Positions 32,787-40,098 are shown, numbered from the stretch's first letter. The stretch: DNA of 64,000 bases from an uncultured Eubacteriales bacterium (GCA_934511365.1 CAKSWC010000005.1:57107-121106); one strand, 5' to 3'. Translations and numbers: made by a program. The notes: generated by a model from the letters alone, not told the origin.

Positions 32787-33434
32787 TCAAACCGAAAAAG
32801 CAACCGGTCTGCCGGTGTTTTCATCGCGCAGGAGCCTGTCTTTTCCAAAAACGATATAATCGCTTGACACCCGGAAAAACGCGGCAAGCTTTTTGAGCTC
32901 GGCCATTGTCATTTCCTTTCCGCTTTTTTCAATGAGCGAGAGTCTGTTTTCACCGATTCCGGTGCATTCGCAAACGTCTTTTTTTGAAAGATACTGCTCT
33001 GTTCTCAGGCGTTGAAGGCGGTTTCCAATGCTTTCAAGCTCTCTCAGGCTGCCGGAGGAGGAAACATCCTTTTTAACAAGCATCATCAGCTTTTCCGAAA
33101 AGCCGTCGCCATAGCGGTACTCAACGGCATATTTGAGCTTTTCATAGATGATATCGTTGATTTTTTCAAAGCGTCTGAAAATCGTTGAGCGGTCAACGCC
33201 AATGATTTTTGCAATTTCATCCTTGCTTTTTCCCTTGTACCAATGGAGCGAAACAAGGAGCCTGTCCTGTTCGCAAAGCTCGTTTTTGATAACCTTTCTG
33301 ACAAGCTCATGAAGCTCTTTGCGCCGCTTTCTGAGGATATAATCGTCAATGTCAATACTCTGCTGTGCCTGCCAAACGGCGAACGCCTCCATGGCCGAGA
33401 CGTTTTCAAACTGAGTGAAACTGTTTTGCGTCAA
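32787..33434 (-). CDS. Sigma-like HTH plus XRE HTH regulator
   Basis: A protein of about 215 residues with two DNA-binding helix-turn-helix regions. The first, at about residues 71-92 (KSKDEIAKIIGVDRSTIFRR), resembles sigma-70 region 4 as in RNA polymerase sigma factors or phage late regulators. The second, at about 140-173 (LQRLRTEQYLSKKDVCECTG and on), is an XRE/Cro type. I place the start at a TTG (33434) with AAGGAAG about 6 bases upstream. The frame is open to a GTG at 33503, which has no ribosome site, and an internal ATG 14 codons on is also possible. It lies downstream of a promoter with a LexA-type box. Target genes are unknown. Confidence 0.72.
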   Translation of the reverse strand: MTQNSFTQFENVSAMEAFAVWQAQQSIDIDDYILRKRRKELHELVRKVIKNELCEQDRLLVSLHWYKGKSKDEIAKIIGVDRSTIFRRFEKINDIIYEKLKYAVEYRYGDGFSEKLMMLVKKDVSSSGSLRELESIGNRLQRLRTEQYLSKKDVCECTGIGENRLSLIEKSGKEMTMAELKKLAAFFRVSSDYIVFGKDRLLRDENTGRPVAFSV

Positions 33435-33564
33435 TGTAATCTTCCTTTCCGAAAAGCCGCTCAGCCGGGTCGGATTTTTTTTCGGCGGCCTTTCTTTTGT
33501 CACTTTTTCTTGCTGCTTTTACTTGCAGTTTTTTCTTGTTAACCTTCAAATCATTTCCGAACAT
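33406..33564 (-). CDS. Possible small basic protein upstream of the regulator (weak)
   Basis: A 52-codon frame (MFGNDLKVNKKKLQVKAARK to the end QFHSV) overlaps the start of the regulator in another frame. Its codon choice resembles real genes of the region and it contains the regulator ribosome site. Against it, the ATG lies inside the LexA-type box only about 12 bases after the predicted transcription start, with no ribosome site. It may be leaderless, start at a later TTG, or be spurious. Confidence 0.3.
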   Translation of the reverse strand: MFGNDLKVNKKKLQVKAARKSDKRKAAEKKSDPAERLFGKEDYIDAKQFHSV

Positions 33565-33571
33565 TTGTTCG
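33558..33571. promoter_or_regulatory. LexA (SOS) box 1
   Basis: The palindrome CGAACATTTGTTCG; on the minus strand CGAACAAATGTTCG fits the Gram-positive LexA consensus CGAACRNRYGTTYG. It begins 12 bases downstream of the -10 box at 33584, so LexA binding would sit on the transcription start. Confidence 0.72.
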
Positions 33572-33583
33572 TTTACATTTATA

Positions 33584-33612
33584 ATTTTAGGCCTGTTTTT
33601 TGCTGTTGTCAA
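33584..33612 (-). promoter_or_regulatory. Sigma-A promoter 1 of the regulator operon
   Basis: TTGACA (33607-33612) and TAAAAT (33584-33589) on the minus strand, spaced by 17 bases. The core lies within a dyad formed by GCCTGTTTTTT near 33591 and its inverse near 33620-33631. Confidence 0.75.
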
Positions 33613-33676
33613 GCGTTTTTTAAAAAAACAGGCGCTGTATTTTCTGCATCGGACTGAAAACAGTATTTTTAAAAGT

Positions 33677-33698
33677 AAAGTACAAAAAATCGTACTTT
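33677..33698. repeat. Small inverted repeat AAAGTAC/GTACTTT
   Basis: AAAGTAC (33677-33683) and GTACTTT (33692-33698) frame an 8-base A-rich loop. It lies about 65 bases upstream of promoter 1. The same core, AAAGTACAAA, is found in the stem at 1414-1451. Confidence 0.35.
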
Positions 33699-33815
33699 GG
33701 TTAAAAGCGCCAAAATACGAAATAGCTGCAAGTTTGGATAATTCACAGTTCACAATGCGAGGTTTCGAGGCTAAAGAAAAACCGCTGAGCCGGAATATTT
33801 TTTAAGTCACCGCCG

Positions 33816-33842
33816 CTCGCAATTCATTGCGAGATATTTTTC
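33816..33842 (+). terminator. Hairpin with T-rich tail in the regulatory region
   Basis: The stem CTCGCAAT (33816-33823) / ATTGCGAG (33826-33833) is followed on plus by ATATTTTTC. No plus-strand gene ends here, so its use is unclear. Confidence 0.35.
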
Positions 33843-33900
33843 TTTTGTTTGTTTTCTTTTACTTTACTTTACTTTGTGAATTATTGCATACATTAACGGG

Positions 33901-33920
33901 GGTTAATGTTAACATTAACC
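33901..33920. promoter_or_regulatory. Perfect 20-bp palindrome with flanking half sites, candidate operator
   Basis: GGTTAATGTTAACATTAACC is perfectly self-complementary. Additional copies of the half site flank it: ATTAACGGG just before and GGGTTATTG, GCATTAATT just after. The right half plus centre, GTTAACATTAACC, recurs at 55403-55415. This is the arrangement expected of an operator for a dimeric regulator, such as the double-HTH protein encoded downstream, but binding is not shown. Confidence 0.5.
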
Positions 33921-33976
33921 GGGTTATTGAAAGCATTAATTTAATTATTGACAGCACAAAAAATTATTTACGAAAC

Positions 33977-34006
33977 GGCATTACCACCCATGCCGACTCT
34001 CCGGCA
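33977..34006 (-). ncRNA. Two overlapping hairpins in the leader of LexA promoter 2
   Basis: On the minus strand TGCCG...CGGCA (33991-34006) and GGCAT...ATGCC (33977-33994) share bases and exclude each other; a stretch with TTTTTT follows. This could be a small attenuator or a short SOS-induced RNA. A 14-codon frame from a TTG with GGAG upstream overlaps it. All of this is tentative. Confidence 0.25.
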
Positions 34007-34025
34007 GAACAATAATGCAACTCCA

Positions 34026-34039
34026 CGAACAAATGTTCT
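34026..34039. promoter_or_regulatory. LexA (SOS) box 2
   Basis: CGAACAAATGTTCT, containing the GAAC-N4-GTTC core of Gram-positive LexA boxes. It begins 6 bases downstream of the -10 box at 34046. Confidence 0.65.
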
Positions 34040-34045
34040 ATATTA

Positions 34046-34073
34046 ATTTTAGACGAAAAAAAGGCGTTGTCAA
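34046..34073 (-). promoter_or_regulatory. Sigma-A promoter 2, facing the regulator operon
   Basis: TTGACA (34068-34073) and TAAAAT (34046-34051) on the minus strand with a 16-base spacer. A GGAG follows the LexA box, but no long gene is read until the regulator, about 590 bases downstream. Besides the sites listed separately, I see no convincing gene between 33612 and 34385. Confidence 0.65.
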
Positions 34074-34119
34074 GTCAAACGCCGGATATTTTGCAAGCAA
34101 AAATTTTTGAAAGCCGTGT

Positions 34120-34200
34120 GGAAAGTTGCAAGTTGGATGTTGGATATTGGATGTTGGATTTTAGAAAAATATCTATTATCTCTTATCTATTATCTAAAAT
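34120..34200. repeat. AT-rich degenerate tandem TTGGAT/TATCT repeat
   Basis: Units GTTGGAT, ATTGGAT, GTTGGAT followed by ATCTATTATCTCTTATCTATTA. The segment GATGTTGGATTTTAGA (34151-34166) is identical to 27777-27792. A related CTAGACG tandem (TAGACGCTAGACGCTAGA) lies near 34594, between tRNA-Val and fhs. Confidence 0.45.
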
Positions 34201-34337
34201 AACATTGGTGGATGCGCGACGGGTTTTTCATGTTTTGCAGGATGATAGGCTGAACGGCAGCCTCACGAGACCGCCGGACGAAGCTGAGGTCTATTTTTAT
34301 GCTTTTGTTTACCTTTTCGGCTTTTTAAACGGCAGGC

Positions 34338-34376
34338 AAAAAAAGAAAAAAGCCTTGAAAACCCATTGTTTTCAAG
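34338..34376 (-). terminator. Terminator of tRNA-Val
   Basis: The stem CTTGAAAAC (34354-34362) / GTTTTCAAG (34368-34376) has a 5-base loop. It is followed on the minus strand by GCTTTTTTCTTTTTTT. Confidence 0.85.
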
Positions 34377-34385
34377 ACTTTTCAC

Positions 34386-34462
34386 TGGTGAGGACAAGTG
34401 GACTTGAACCACCGACCCCTTGCATGTCAAGCAAGTACTCTAACCAACTGAGCTATGCCCTC
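34386..34462 (-). tRNA. tRNA-Val (anticodon GAC)
   Basis: On the minus strand the acceptor GAGGGCA pairs with TGTCCTC (G-T pair tolerated). The D-arm GCTCAGTTGGTTAGAGT and anticodon loop TTGACAT (anticodon GAC) are clear, and the TTCAAGT loop is intact. The discriminator is A73 and CCA is encoded (34386-34388). It stands alone with its own promoter and terminator. It reads GUC and GUU valine codons. Confidence 0.92.
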
Positions 34463-34484
34463 ATGTCTTTTTAACGACTGGTAT

Positions 34485-34513
34485 ATGATACACTATTCTT
34501 TTCCGCTTGTCAA
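34485..34513 (-). promoter_or_regulatory. Sigma-A promoter of tRNA-Val
   Basis: TTGACA (34508-34513) and TATCAT (34485-34490) on the minus strand, 17-base spacer, about 16 bases upstream of the mature tRNA end. The region from here to the fhs promoter (34514-34692) has no gene; it contains tandem CTAGACG units and short GC-rich dyads. Confidence 0.8.
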
Positions 34514-34692
34514 GCCTTAAAATAAAAAAATATGCTCACTCCGTCTCACTGCACATTATGCGGTATAAGCTTGACAAACAAGCGGCCCGTTCTAGACGCT
34601 AGACGCTAGATGCAAAAATTTTTATGCTCTGCATGAGGTGGGGTTCGTGGGGGCCTCAAGCGGCCACCGTACATTGAGAAACAAAAAACCGC

Positions 34693-34721
34693 TTGACAAA
34701 AGCCTGACGGACGAATAATAT
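34693..34721 (+). promoter_or_regulatory. Sigma-A promoter of fhs
   Basis: TTGACA (34693-34698) and TAATAT (34716-34721) with a 17-base spacer, leaving a leader of only about 30 nt. This leaves no room for a tetrahydrofolate riboswitch. Confidence 0.8.
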
Positions 34722-34755
34722 AGAAACAGTATAAAACATAAAGAGGGCGTTAAAA

Positions 34756-36432
34756 ATGGGCTATTTGTCAGATATCGAAATTGCGCAAAGCTGTAAAATG
34801 AAGCCGATTACCGAAATTGCAAAGTCGGCCGGTATTGACGAAAAATATATTGAGCAATACGGCCGCTATAAGGCTAAGATTGACCTTTCAATATTAAATG
34901 AGAACAAAAGCAAGGACGGAAAGCTTGTCCTTGTGACGGCGATTACCCCCACCCCGGCCGGCGAGGGAAAAACAACAACAACAATCGGCCTTGCCGACGG
35001 GCTGAAACGGCTTGGAAAAAGCGTTGTTGCCGCACTCAGGGAGCCGTCGCTCGGCCCCGTTTTCGGAATCAAGGGCGGTGCGGCCGGCGGCGGCTATGCG
35101 CAGGTTGTTCCAATGGAGGACATCAACCTCCATTTTACCGGTGACTTCCACGCAATCGGTGCGGCAAACAACCTCCTTGCCGCAATGCTTGACAACCATA
35201 TCAAACAAGGCAACGAGCTTGGCATTGACGTCCGCCGGATCACCTGGAAGCGCTGCGTTGACATGAATGACCGCCAACTGAGGAACATTACTGACGGCCT
35301 CGGCGGCGTTGCAAACGGTGTTCCGCGCGAGGATGGCTTTGACATCACCGTTGCAAGCGAGATTATGGCCGTGCTCTGCCTTTCAAGTTCAATTTCCGAC
35401 CTCAAAAGCCGCCTTTCAAAAATTATTGTCGGCTACACGTTTGAAAATAAGCCCGTAACCTGCGCCGACCTCAAGGCTCAGGGCGCAATGGCTGCACTGC
35501 TCAAAGACGCGCTCAAGCCGAACCTTGTTCAAACGCTTGAGGGTACTCCGGCACTTGTTCACGGCGGCCCGTTTGCAAACATTGCCCACGGCTGCAACAG
35601 TGTTACCGCAACCAGGCTTGCGCTGAAGCTCGGTGATTACGCCGTTACGGAGGCCGGCTTTGGCGCTGACCTCGGAGCGGAAAAGTTTTTGGACATCAAA
35701 TGCCGCGCGGCCGGACTCACCCCTTCGGCGGTGGTTGTTGTTGCAACCGTTCGCGCACTTAAAATGCACGGCGGACTCGACAAAAAAAGTCTTGACGCAG
35801 AAAATCTTTCCGCACTCGAAAAAGGCGTACCGAATCTCCTGCGCCACGTTTCAAACATCAAAAATGTCTATAAACTCCCCTGCGTTGTTGCGGTCAACCG
35901 CTTTCCGACCGACACCGACAGCGAAATTGAGTTCATTATTGAAAAATGCAAAGCGCTCGGCGTAAATGTTGTTCTTTCCACCGTTTGGGCGGACGGCGGA
36001 AAAGGCGGCGAAGCGCTTGCAAAAGAAGTTGTCAGACTTTGCGAGGAGGAAAAAGGCGACTTCACTTTCTGCTATGACATTGACCTTTCAATCGAGAAAA
36101 AAATTGAGGCCGTTGTTCAAAAAATCTATGGCGGAAAGGGCGTAAACTTTACACCGGCGGCACAAAAACAGATTGAAAAGCTGACCGCGCTCGGCTTTGG
36201 AAATTGCCCGGTCTGCATTGCAAAAACGCAGTACAGCTTTTCAGACGACCCGTCTCTCCTCGGCGCACCGGAGGGTTTCACCGTAACGGTCAGAAACGTG
36301 AAGATTTCCGCCGGAGCCGGATTTGTTGTTGTCCTCACCGGTGACATTATGACAATGCCCGGACTCCCGAAGCACCCGGCCGCAGAAAGAATTGACGTTG
36401 ACGAAACCGGAAAAATTTCCGGCCTGTTCTGA
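34756..36432 (+). CDS. fhs: Formate-tetrahydrofolate ligase
   Basis: The enzyme joins formate to tetrahydrofolate at the cost of ATP, feeding 10-formyl-THF into purine synthesis and one-carbon metabolism (including the Wood-Ljungdahl route in acetogens). The 558-residue product has the P-loop TPTPAGEGKTTTTIG (residues 64-78) and the conserved EPSLGPVFGIKGGAAGGGYA and LHFTGDFHAIGAANN segments. Length matches the family. GAGGG precedes the ATG. No acetyl-CoA synthase genes are nearby, so acetogenesis cannot be claimed. A glycosylase gene starts one base after the stop. Confidence 0.97.
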   Translation: MGYLSDIEIAQSCKMKPITEIAKSAGIDEKYIEQYGRYKAKIDLSILNENKSKDGKLVLVTAITPTPAGEGKTTTTIGLADGLKRLGKSVVAALREPSLGPVFGIKGGAAGGGYAQVVPMEDINLHFTGDFHAIGAANNLLAAMLDNHIKQGNELGIDVRRITWKRCVDMNDRQLRNITDGLGGVANGVPREDGFDITVASEIMAVLCLSSSISDLKSRLSKIIVGYTFENKPVTCADLKAQGAMAALLKDALKPNLVQTLEGTPALVHGGPFANIAHGCNSVTATRLALKLGDYAVTEAGFGADLGAEKFLDIKCRAAGLTPSAVVVVATVRALKMHGGLDKKSLDAENLSALEKGVPNLLRHVSNIKNVYKLPCVVAVNRFPTDTDSEIEFIIEKCKALGVNVVLSTVWADGGKGGEALAKEVVRLCEEEKGDFTFCYDIDLSIEKKIEAVVQKIYGGKGVNFTPAAQKQIEKLTALGFGNCPVCIAKTQYSFSDDPSLLGAPEGFTVTVRNVKISAGAGFVVVLTGDIMTMPGLPKHPAAERIDVDETGKISGLF

Positions 36433-36433
36433 T

Positions 36434-36925
36434 ATGAGCGAGAAAATGCACATCAGCCACCCAATACCGCCGGTCTGGAACAAAAACAGCCGTGTTCTTA
36501 TTCTCGGCTCCTTTCCATCGGTAAAGTCAAGGGAAAACGGCTTCTTTTACGGCCACAGGCAAAACCGGTTTTGGAAAGTTTTGGCTGCTGTTTTTGACTT
36601 TCCTGTTCCGGAAACAATCGAAGAAAAAAAGCAGCTTCTGCTTGAGAATAACATCGCCCTTTGGGACGTTATTGCCGCGTGTGACATTACCGGTTCGGCA
36701 GACAGCTCGATAAGGAACGTAAAGCCTAACGATATCCTCCCTATTATAATGAAAAGCAAAATCACCGCAGTTTTTGTTAACGGGAACACCGCCGCAAAAC
36801 TTTATGAAAAGTATCTTTTTCCTGAAACAAAAGTCAAGGCAACCGCTCTCCCTTCAACAAGTCCGGCGAACGCAAGGTTTACACTTGAAATGCTTGCAGA
36901 AAAATGGAGCGTTATAAAATTATAG
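36434..36925 (+). CDS. DNA-deoxyinosine glycosylase (uracil-DNA glycosylase superfamily)
   Basis: A 163-residue DNA repair enzyme of the Mug/HDG branch that removes deaminated bases, chiefly hypoxanthine. The signature RVLILGSFPSVKSRENGFFY followed by HRQNRFWKVL marks the family, and the C-terminal LPSTSPANAR is the second active-site loop. The ATG at 36434 begins one base after the fhs TGA, so translation is probably coupled; its own ribosome site is poor. An alternative ATG lies 12 bases further on. A family-4 UDG gene at 54745 provides separate uracil repair. Confidence 0.82.
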   Translation: MSEKMHISHPIPPVWNKNSRVLILGSFPSVKSRENGFFYGHRQNRFWKVLAAVFDFPVPETIEEKKQLLLENNIALWDVIAACDITGSADSSIRNVKPNDILPIIMKSKITAVFVNGNTAAKLYEKYLFPETKVKATALPSTSPANARFTLEMLAEKWSVIKL

Positions 36926-36980
36926 CTTTTTGCGGCTTTTTAAAAATTCATAATGCAAACAATTTTCTCCCGTTTTACCC

Positions 36981-37008
36981 TTGACAAACGAATATTTATG
37001 ACTATAAT
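36981..37008 (+). promoter_or_regulatory. Sigma-A promoter of htpG
   Basis: TTGACA (36981-36986) and TATAAT (37003-37008), 16-base spacer, immediately followed by the CIRCE operator. Confidence 0.85.
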
Positions 37009-37012
37009 AGTT

Positions 37013-37039
37013 TTAGCACTCGGAAGTATAGAGTGCTAA
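37013..37039. promoter_or_regulatory. CIRCE operator (HrcA binding site)
   Basis: TTAGCACTC-N9-GAGTGCTAA, a perfect match to the CIRCE consensus, with arms extended by further pairs (AGTTT / AAACT). It covers the transcription start of htpG, so the heat-shock repressor HrcA should control the gene. Confidence 0.95.
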
Positions 37040-37103
37040 AACTATTTTTTTACATTATCCGCCGGCGCTTTCCGGCAGTAACATAAAACAGGAGTGATTT
37101 TTA

Positions 37104-38981
37104 ATGGCAAAGAAACAATTTAAAGCTGAATCAAAAAAACTTCTTGATATGATGGTAAATTCCATCTATACCAACAAGGACATCTTTCTTCGTGAGCTTA
37201 TCTCCAACGCAAGCGACGCACTCGATAAGCTCTATTACAACTCGCTTTCCGATAACGACTCCGGTCTTTCAAGAAACGATTACAAAATTCAAATTGAGCT
37301 TGACAAGGAAAGCAGAACGCTAAAAATTTCCGATAACGGCTGCGGTATGGACGCAAAGGAGCTTGAAAGCAACCTCGGTACCATTGCAAAAAGCGGCTCG
37401 CTCGATTTCAAAAAAGGCGCCGAAAAGGGCAAGGACGTTGAAATTATCGGCCAGTTCGGCGTTGGTTTTTACTCCGCATTCATGGTCAGCGACGAAGTTA
37501 CGGTTGAAAGCCGCCCACACGGCGCAAGCGAGGCTTTTTGCTGGAAGTCCAGCGGCGTTGACGGCTACACTGTAACGCCTTGCGAAAAGGAAACCGCCGG
37601 AACAACCGTAACGCTCAAGATTAAAGAAAACACGGAAAACGAAAACTTTGACAAGTACCTTGACCCCTATACTATTAAGGATATCGTTTCAAAATATTCC
37701 GACTACATCCGCTATCCCATTATGATGGATATGGAGACCTCAAAGCTCAAGGAAGGCTCAACGGACGAATATGAAACCGTTACCGAGCCGACTCAGCTCA
37801 ACAGCATGGTTCCCCTTTGGAGAAAAAACAAGAACGAGATTAAAAAAGAGGATTATGACAACTTTTATAAATCAAAGTTCTATGACTATGAAGATCCGCT
37901 TTTGACAATTCATTCAAAAACCGAGGGTCAAATCTCATATGACGCACTGCTTTATATTCCGGCTCACGCTTCATATGACTATTACTCAAAGGAATTTGAA
38001 AAAGGCTTGCAGCTTTATTCAAACGGCGTTCTCATCATGGACAAATGCGCCGACCTGCTTCCCGATTACTTCAGCTTTGTCAAGGGTCTTGTTGATTCGG
38101 CAGACCTGACGCTGAACATCTCACGTGAGACTCTCCAGCAGGATCATCTTCTCAAAATCATTGCAAAGAATCTTGAAAAGAAAATCAAGTCCGAGCTTGA
38201 AAAGCTGCTCAAAAACAAGCGTGAGGATTATGAAAAGTTCTATAACGCGTTCGGACTTCAGCTCAAATTCGGAATCTATAACGGCTTTGGCGTTCACAAG
38301 GACGTCCTCAAGGACCTTGTCATGTTCTATTCCTCAAGCGAGAAAAAGCTTGTTACACTCAAAGAATATGTTTCAAGAATGAAAGAGGAGCAGAAGACAA
38401 TTTACTATGCCTGCGGCGAAACAACGGACAAAATTGATATGCTGCCCCAGGCGGACGCGGTCAAGGCAAAGGGCTTTGAAATTCTCTACTGCACCGCCGA
38501 TGTTGACGAATTTGCGATTCAGATGCTGCGTGAATATGACGGCAAGACATTCACCAACATCTGCGCCGACAAGCTTGACCTTGACACCGAGGAGGAAAAG
38601 AAAGCGCTTGAAACCGAAAACAAGGATTCAACCGAGCTTCTTGACGCAATCAAAGCCAACCTTGACGGCAAGGTTTCCGTTGTCCGCTTCACAAACAAGC
38701 TCCACGAGCACCCGGTCTGCCTGACAAGCGAGGGTATGCTTTCGCTTGAGATGGAAAAGGTTCTCAACTCAATGCCGAACGGAAACTCCATGAAGGCCGA
38801 GCTTGCGCTTGAAATCAACCGCAATCATCCGATTGCCGAAAAGCTTAAAACGCTCTTTGAAACAGACAAGGACAAGCTTTCAAAATACGCAAAAATTCTT
38901 TATGCCGAGGCCTGCCTCATCAGCGGAAAGAGCATTGAAAATCCGGCTGAATTCAGCGAGCTTGTTTGCGAATTGATGTAA
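37104..38981 (+). CDS. htpG: Molecular chaperone HtpG (Hsp90)
   Basis: A 625-residue ATP-dependent chaperone. The N-terminal GHKL ATPase domain shows FLRELISNASDALDKL, the ISDNGCGMD motif and GQFGVGFYSAFMV. The middle domain includes RGVVDS-like KGLVDSADLTLNISRETLQ, and the C-terminal dimer domain ends at ELVCELM with no eukaryotic MEEVD tail. Length is typical of bacteria. AGGAGTG precedes the ATG. Expression is controlled by the CIRCE box at 37013, that is by HrcA, whereas B. subtilis htpG is not HrcA-controlled. Confidence 0.97.
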   Translation: MAKKQFKAESKKLLDMMVNSIYTNKDIFLRELISNASDALDKLYYNSLSDNDSGLSRNDYKIQIELDKESRTLKISDNGCGMDAKELESNLGTIAKSGSLDFKKGAEKGKDVEIIGQFGVGFYSAFMVSDEVTVESRPHGASEAFCWKSSGVDGYTVTPCEKETAGTTVTLKIKENTENENFDKYLDPYTIKDIVSKYSDYIRYPIMMDMETSKLKEGSTDEYETVTEPTQLNSMVPLWRKNKNEIKKEDYDNFYKSKFYDYEDPLLTIHSKTEGQISYDALLYIPAHASYDYYSKEFEKGLQLYSNGVLIMDKCADLLPDYFSFVKGLVDSADLTLNISRETLQQDHLLKIIAKNLEKKIKSELEKLLKNKREDYEKFYNAFGLQLKFGIYNGFGVHKDVLKDLVMFYSSSEKKLVTLKEYVSRMKEEQKTIYYACGETTDKIDMLPQADAVKAKGFEILYCTADVDEFAIQMLREYDGKTFTNICADKLDLDTEEEKKALETENKDSTELLDAIKANLDGKVSVVRFTNKLHEHPVCLTSEGMLSLEMEKVLNSMPNGNSMKAELALEINRNHPIAEKLKTLFETDKDKLSKYAKILYAEACLISGKSIENPAEFSELVCELM

Positions 38982-38997
38982 AAACAAACCCGGCCGC

Positions 38998-39026
38998 TTG
39001 ACAAGCATCAAACAGTCGGGTATCAT
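38998..39026 (+). promoter_or_regulatory. Sigma-A promoter of the LysR gene
   Basis: TTGACA (38998-39003) and TATCAT (39021-39026), spacer 17. The -10 box touches the left arm of the htpG terminator hairpin. Confidence 0.65.
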
Positions 39027-39066
39027 GAAAGGGCAATCACGTTTGGCTGCCCTTTCATTTTTTTAT
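39025..39066 (+). terminator. Terminator of htpG
   Basis: The stem ATGAAAGGGCA (39025-39035) / TGCCCTTTCAT (39048-39058) is followed by a T-run to 39066. A transcript from the promoter at 38998 would begin inside the left arm and so could not form the full stem. Confidence 0.85.
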
Positions 39067-39080
39067 AATCGGAGAAAACT

Positions 39081-39971
39081 ATGGATATCAAAAAGCTTGA
39101 AGTTTTTATCAACGCCGTTGACCTCGGAAGTCTTACAAAGGTTGCCGAGGTAATGGGATACACTCAGTCGGGAATAACCCACGTTATAAACGCGCTTGAA
39201 AAAGAGATGGGCTTTCCCCTGCTCATAAGAAGCCGCAACGGCGTTGCTCCAACGCCCGAGGGTGCGCGGCTCATTCCCTCAATCCGCGCAATGCTTGTCC
39301 ATTCCGGCCAGCTTGAAAAGGAGATTTCCCTTATCAGACAGCACAAGACCGGAGTTATCCGCGTTGCCGCATATGCAAGTATGCTCATGCACTGGCTTCC
39401 GCTCATTGTTAAAAGGTTCCATGAAAAATTTCCGGACATTGCCGTTGAACTTTCCTCCTCAAGCATTGACGGAACATATCAGATGCTTGAAGCCGGTGAT
39501 ATTGACCTCGCCTTTGCAAGCAGACAGAAGGCTTATCCGGATTTTGATTATGTCCATCTGCGCAACGACTCGCTGCTTGCAATCCTTCCGAACACACAGG
39601 AGAACAAAAAGCTTAACTGTTTTCCGATAAGTCTCTACGGCGGAAAAGATTTCATTATGCCGTATTTCGGCTTTGACAAGGACATTCTTTGCGTTTTTGA
39701 GCGCGAAAATGTGATGCCGAACATTGAACCTGCATATGTTGACGACCAAACAGTTATTATTATGGTTGAACACAAAATGGGAATCAGTATGCTCTCAGAG
39801 CTTGTCATGCAGGGCAACACCAATAACGTCATTGCCCTCCCCGTTGTTCCCGAGGCGCACCGCGAGCTGGTTATCGGACTCAAGTCGCTCAAGACCGCCC
39901 CGCTCCATGTTCGCGAGTTCATCAACTGCTCAAAGGAGACTCTTGCAGATATCTATGGCGACGAAAAATAA
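39081..39971 (+). CDS. LysR-family transcriptional regulator
   Basis: A 296-residue LTTR: N-terminal winged HTH (MDIKKLEVFINAVDLGSLTK, TQSGITHVINALEKEMGFPL) and a periplasmic-binding-like effector domain from about residue 90 (IRVAAYASMLMHWLPLIVKRF). LysR regulators commonly control an adjacent gene or operon and need a small-molecule inducer. The liv operon begins 335 bases downstream in the same direction and is a plausible target, but no T-N11-A operator was confirmed. GGAG lies about 8 bases before the ATG. Confidence 0.9.
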   Translation: MDIKKLEVFINAVDLGSLTKVAEVMGYTQSGITHVINALEKEMGFPLLIRSRNGVAPTPEGARLIPSIRAMLVHSGQLEKEISLIRQHKTGVIRVAAYASMLMHWLPLIVKRFHEKFPDIAVELSSSSIDGTYQMLEAGDIDLAFASRQKAYPDFDYVHLRNDSLLAILPNTQENKKLNCFPISLYGGKDFIMPYFGFDKDILCVFERENVMPNIEPAYVDDQTVIIMVEHKMGISMLSELVMQGNTNNVIALPVVPEAHRELVIGLKSLKTAPLHVREFINCSKETLADIYGDEK

Positions 39972-40054
39972 CGTCCGCCGGTGAGCTATTCCGAGCAGTA
40001 CGCTATACATTACAATTCGTAATACCTGCGCTTTAACCCAACAAATTGCTTCTG

Positions 40055-40098
40055 CGGCTTATTTTTGCTTTTTATGTCTAAATAAGCCGTATTTTTTA
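40055..40098 (+). terminator. Terminator of the LysR gene
   Basis: The stem CGGCTTATTT (40055-40064) / AAATAAGCCG (40080-40089) is followed by TATTTTTTAT. The rest of the 335-base gap before livK holds the livK promoter and leader. Confidence 0.8.

Noticed and set aside
33827..34015. 62-codon plus-strand frame covering the 20-bp palindrome
   Set aside because: No ribosome site, composition driven by T-rich DNA, and it overlaps the operator-like region.
34067..34474. 135-codon plus-strand frame
   Set aside because: It runs through tandem repeats and the antisense of tRNA-Val, so it cannot be a normal gene.
34590..34620. CTAGACG tandem considered as a CRISPR array
   Set aside because: Units are 8-9 bases without spacers; there are no cas genes in the window.
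34514..34755. Possible tetrahydrofolate riboswitch upstream of fhs
   Set aside because: The promoter at 34693-34721 leaves only a leader of about 30 nt, and the conserved riboswitch segments are not visible.
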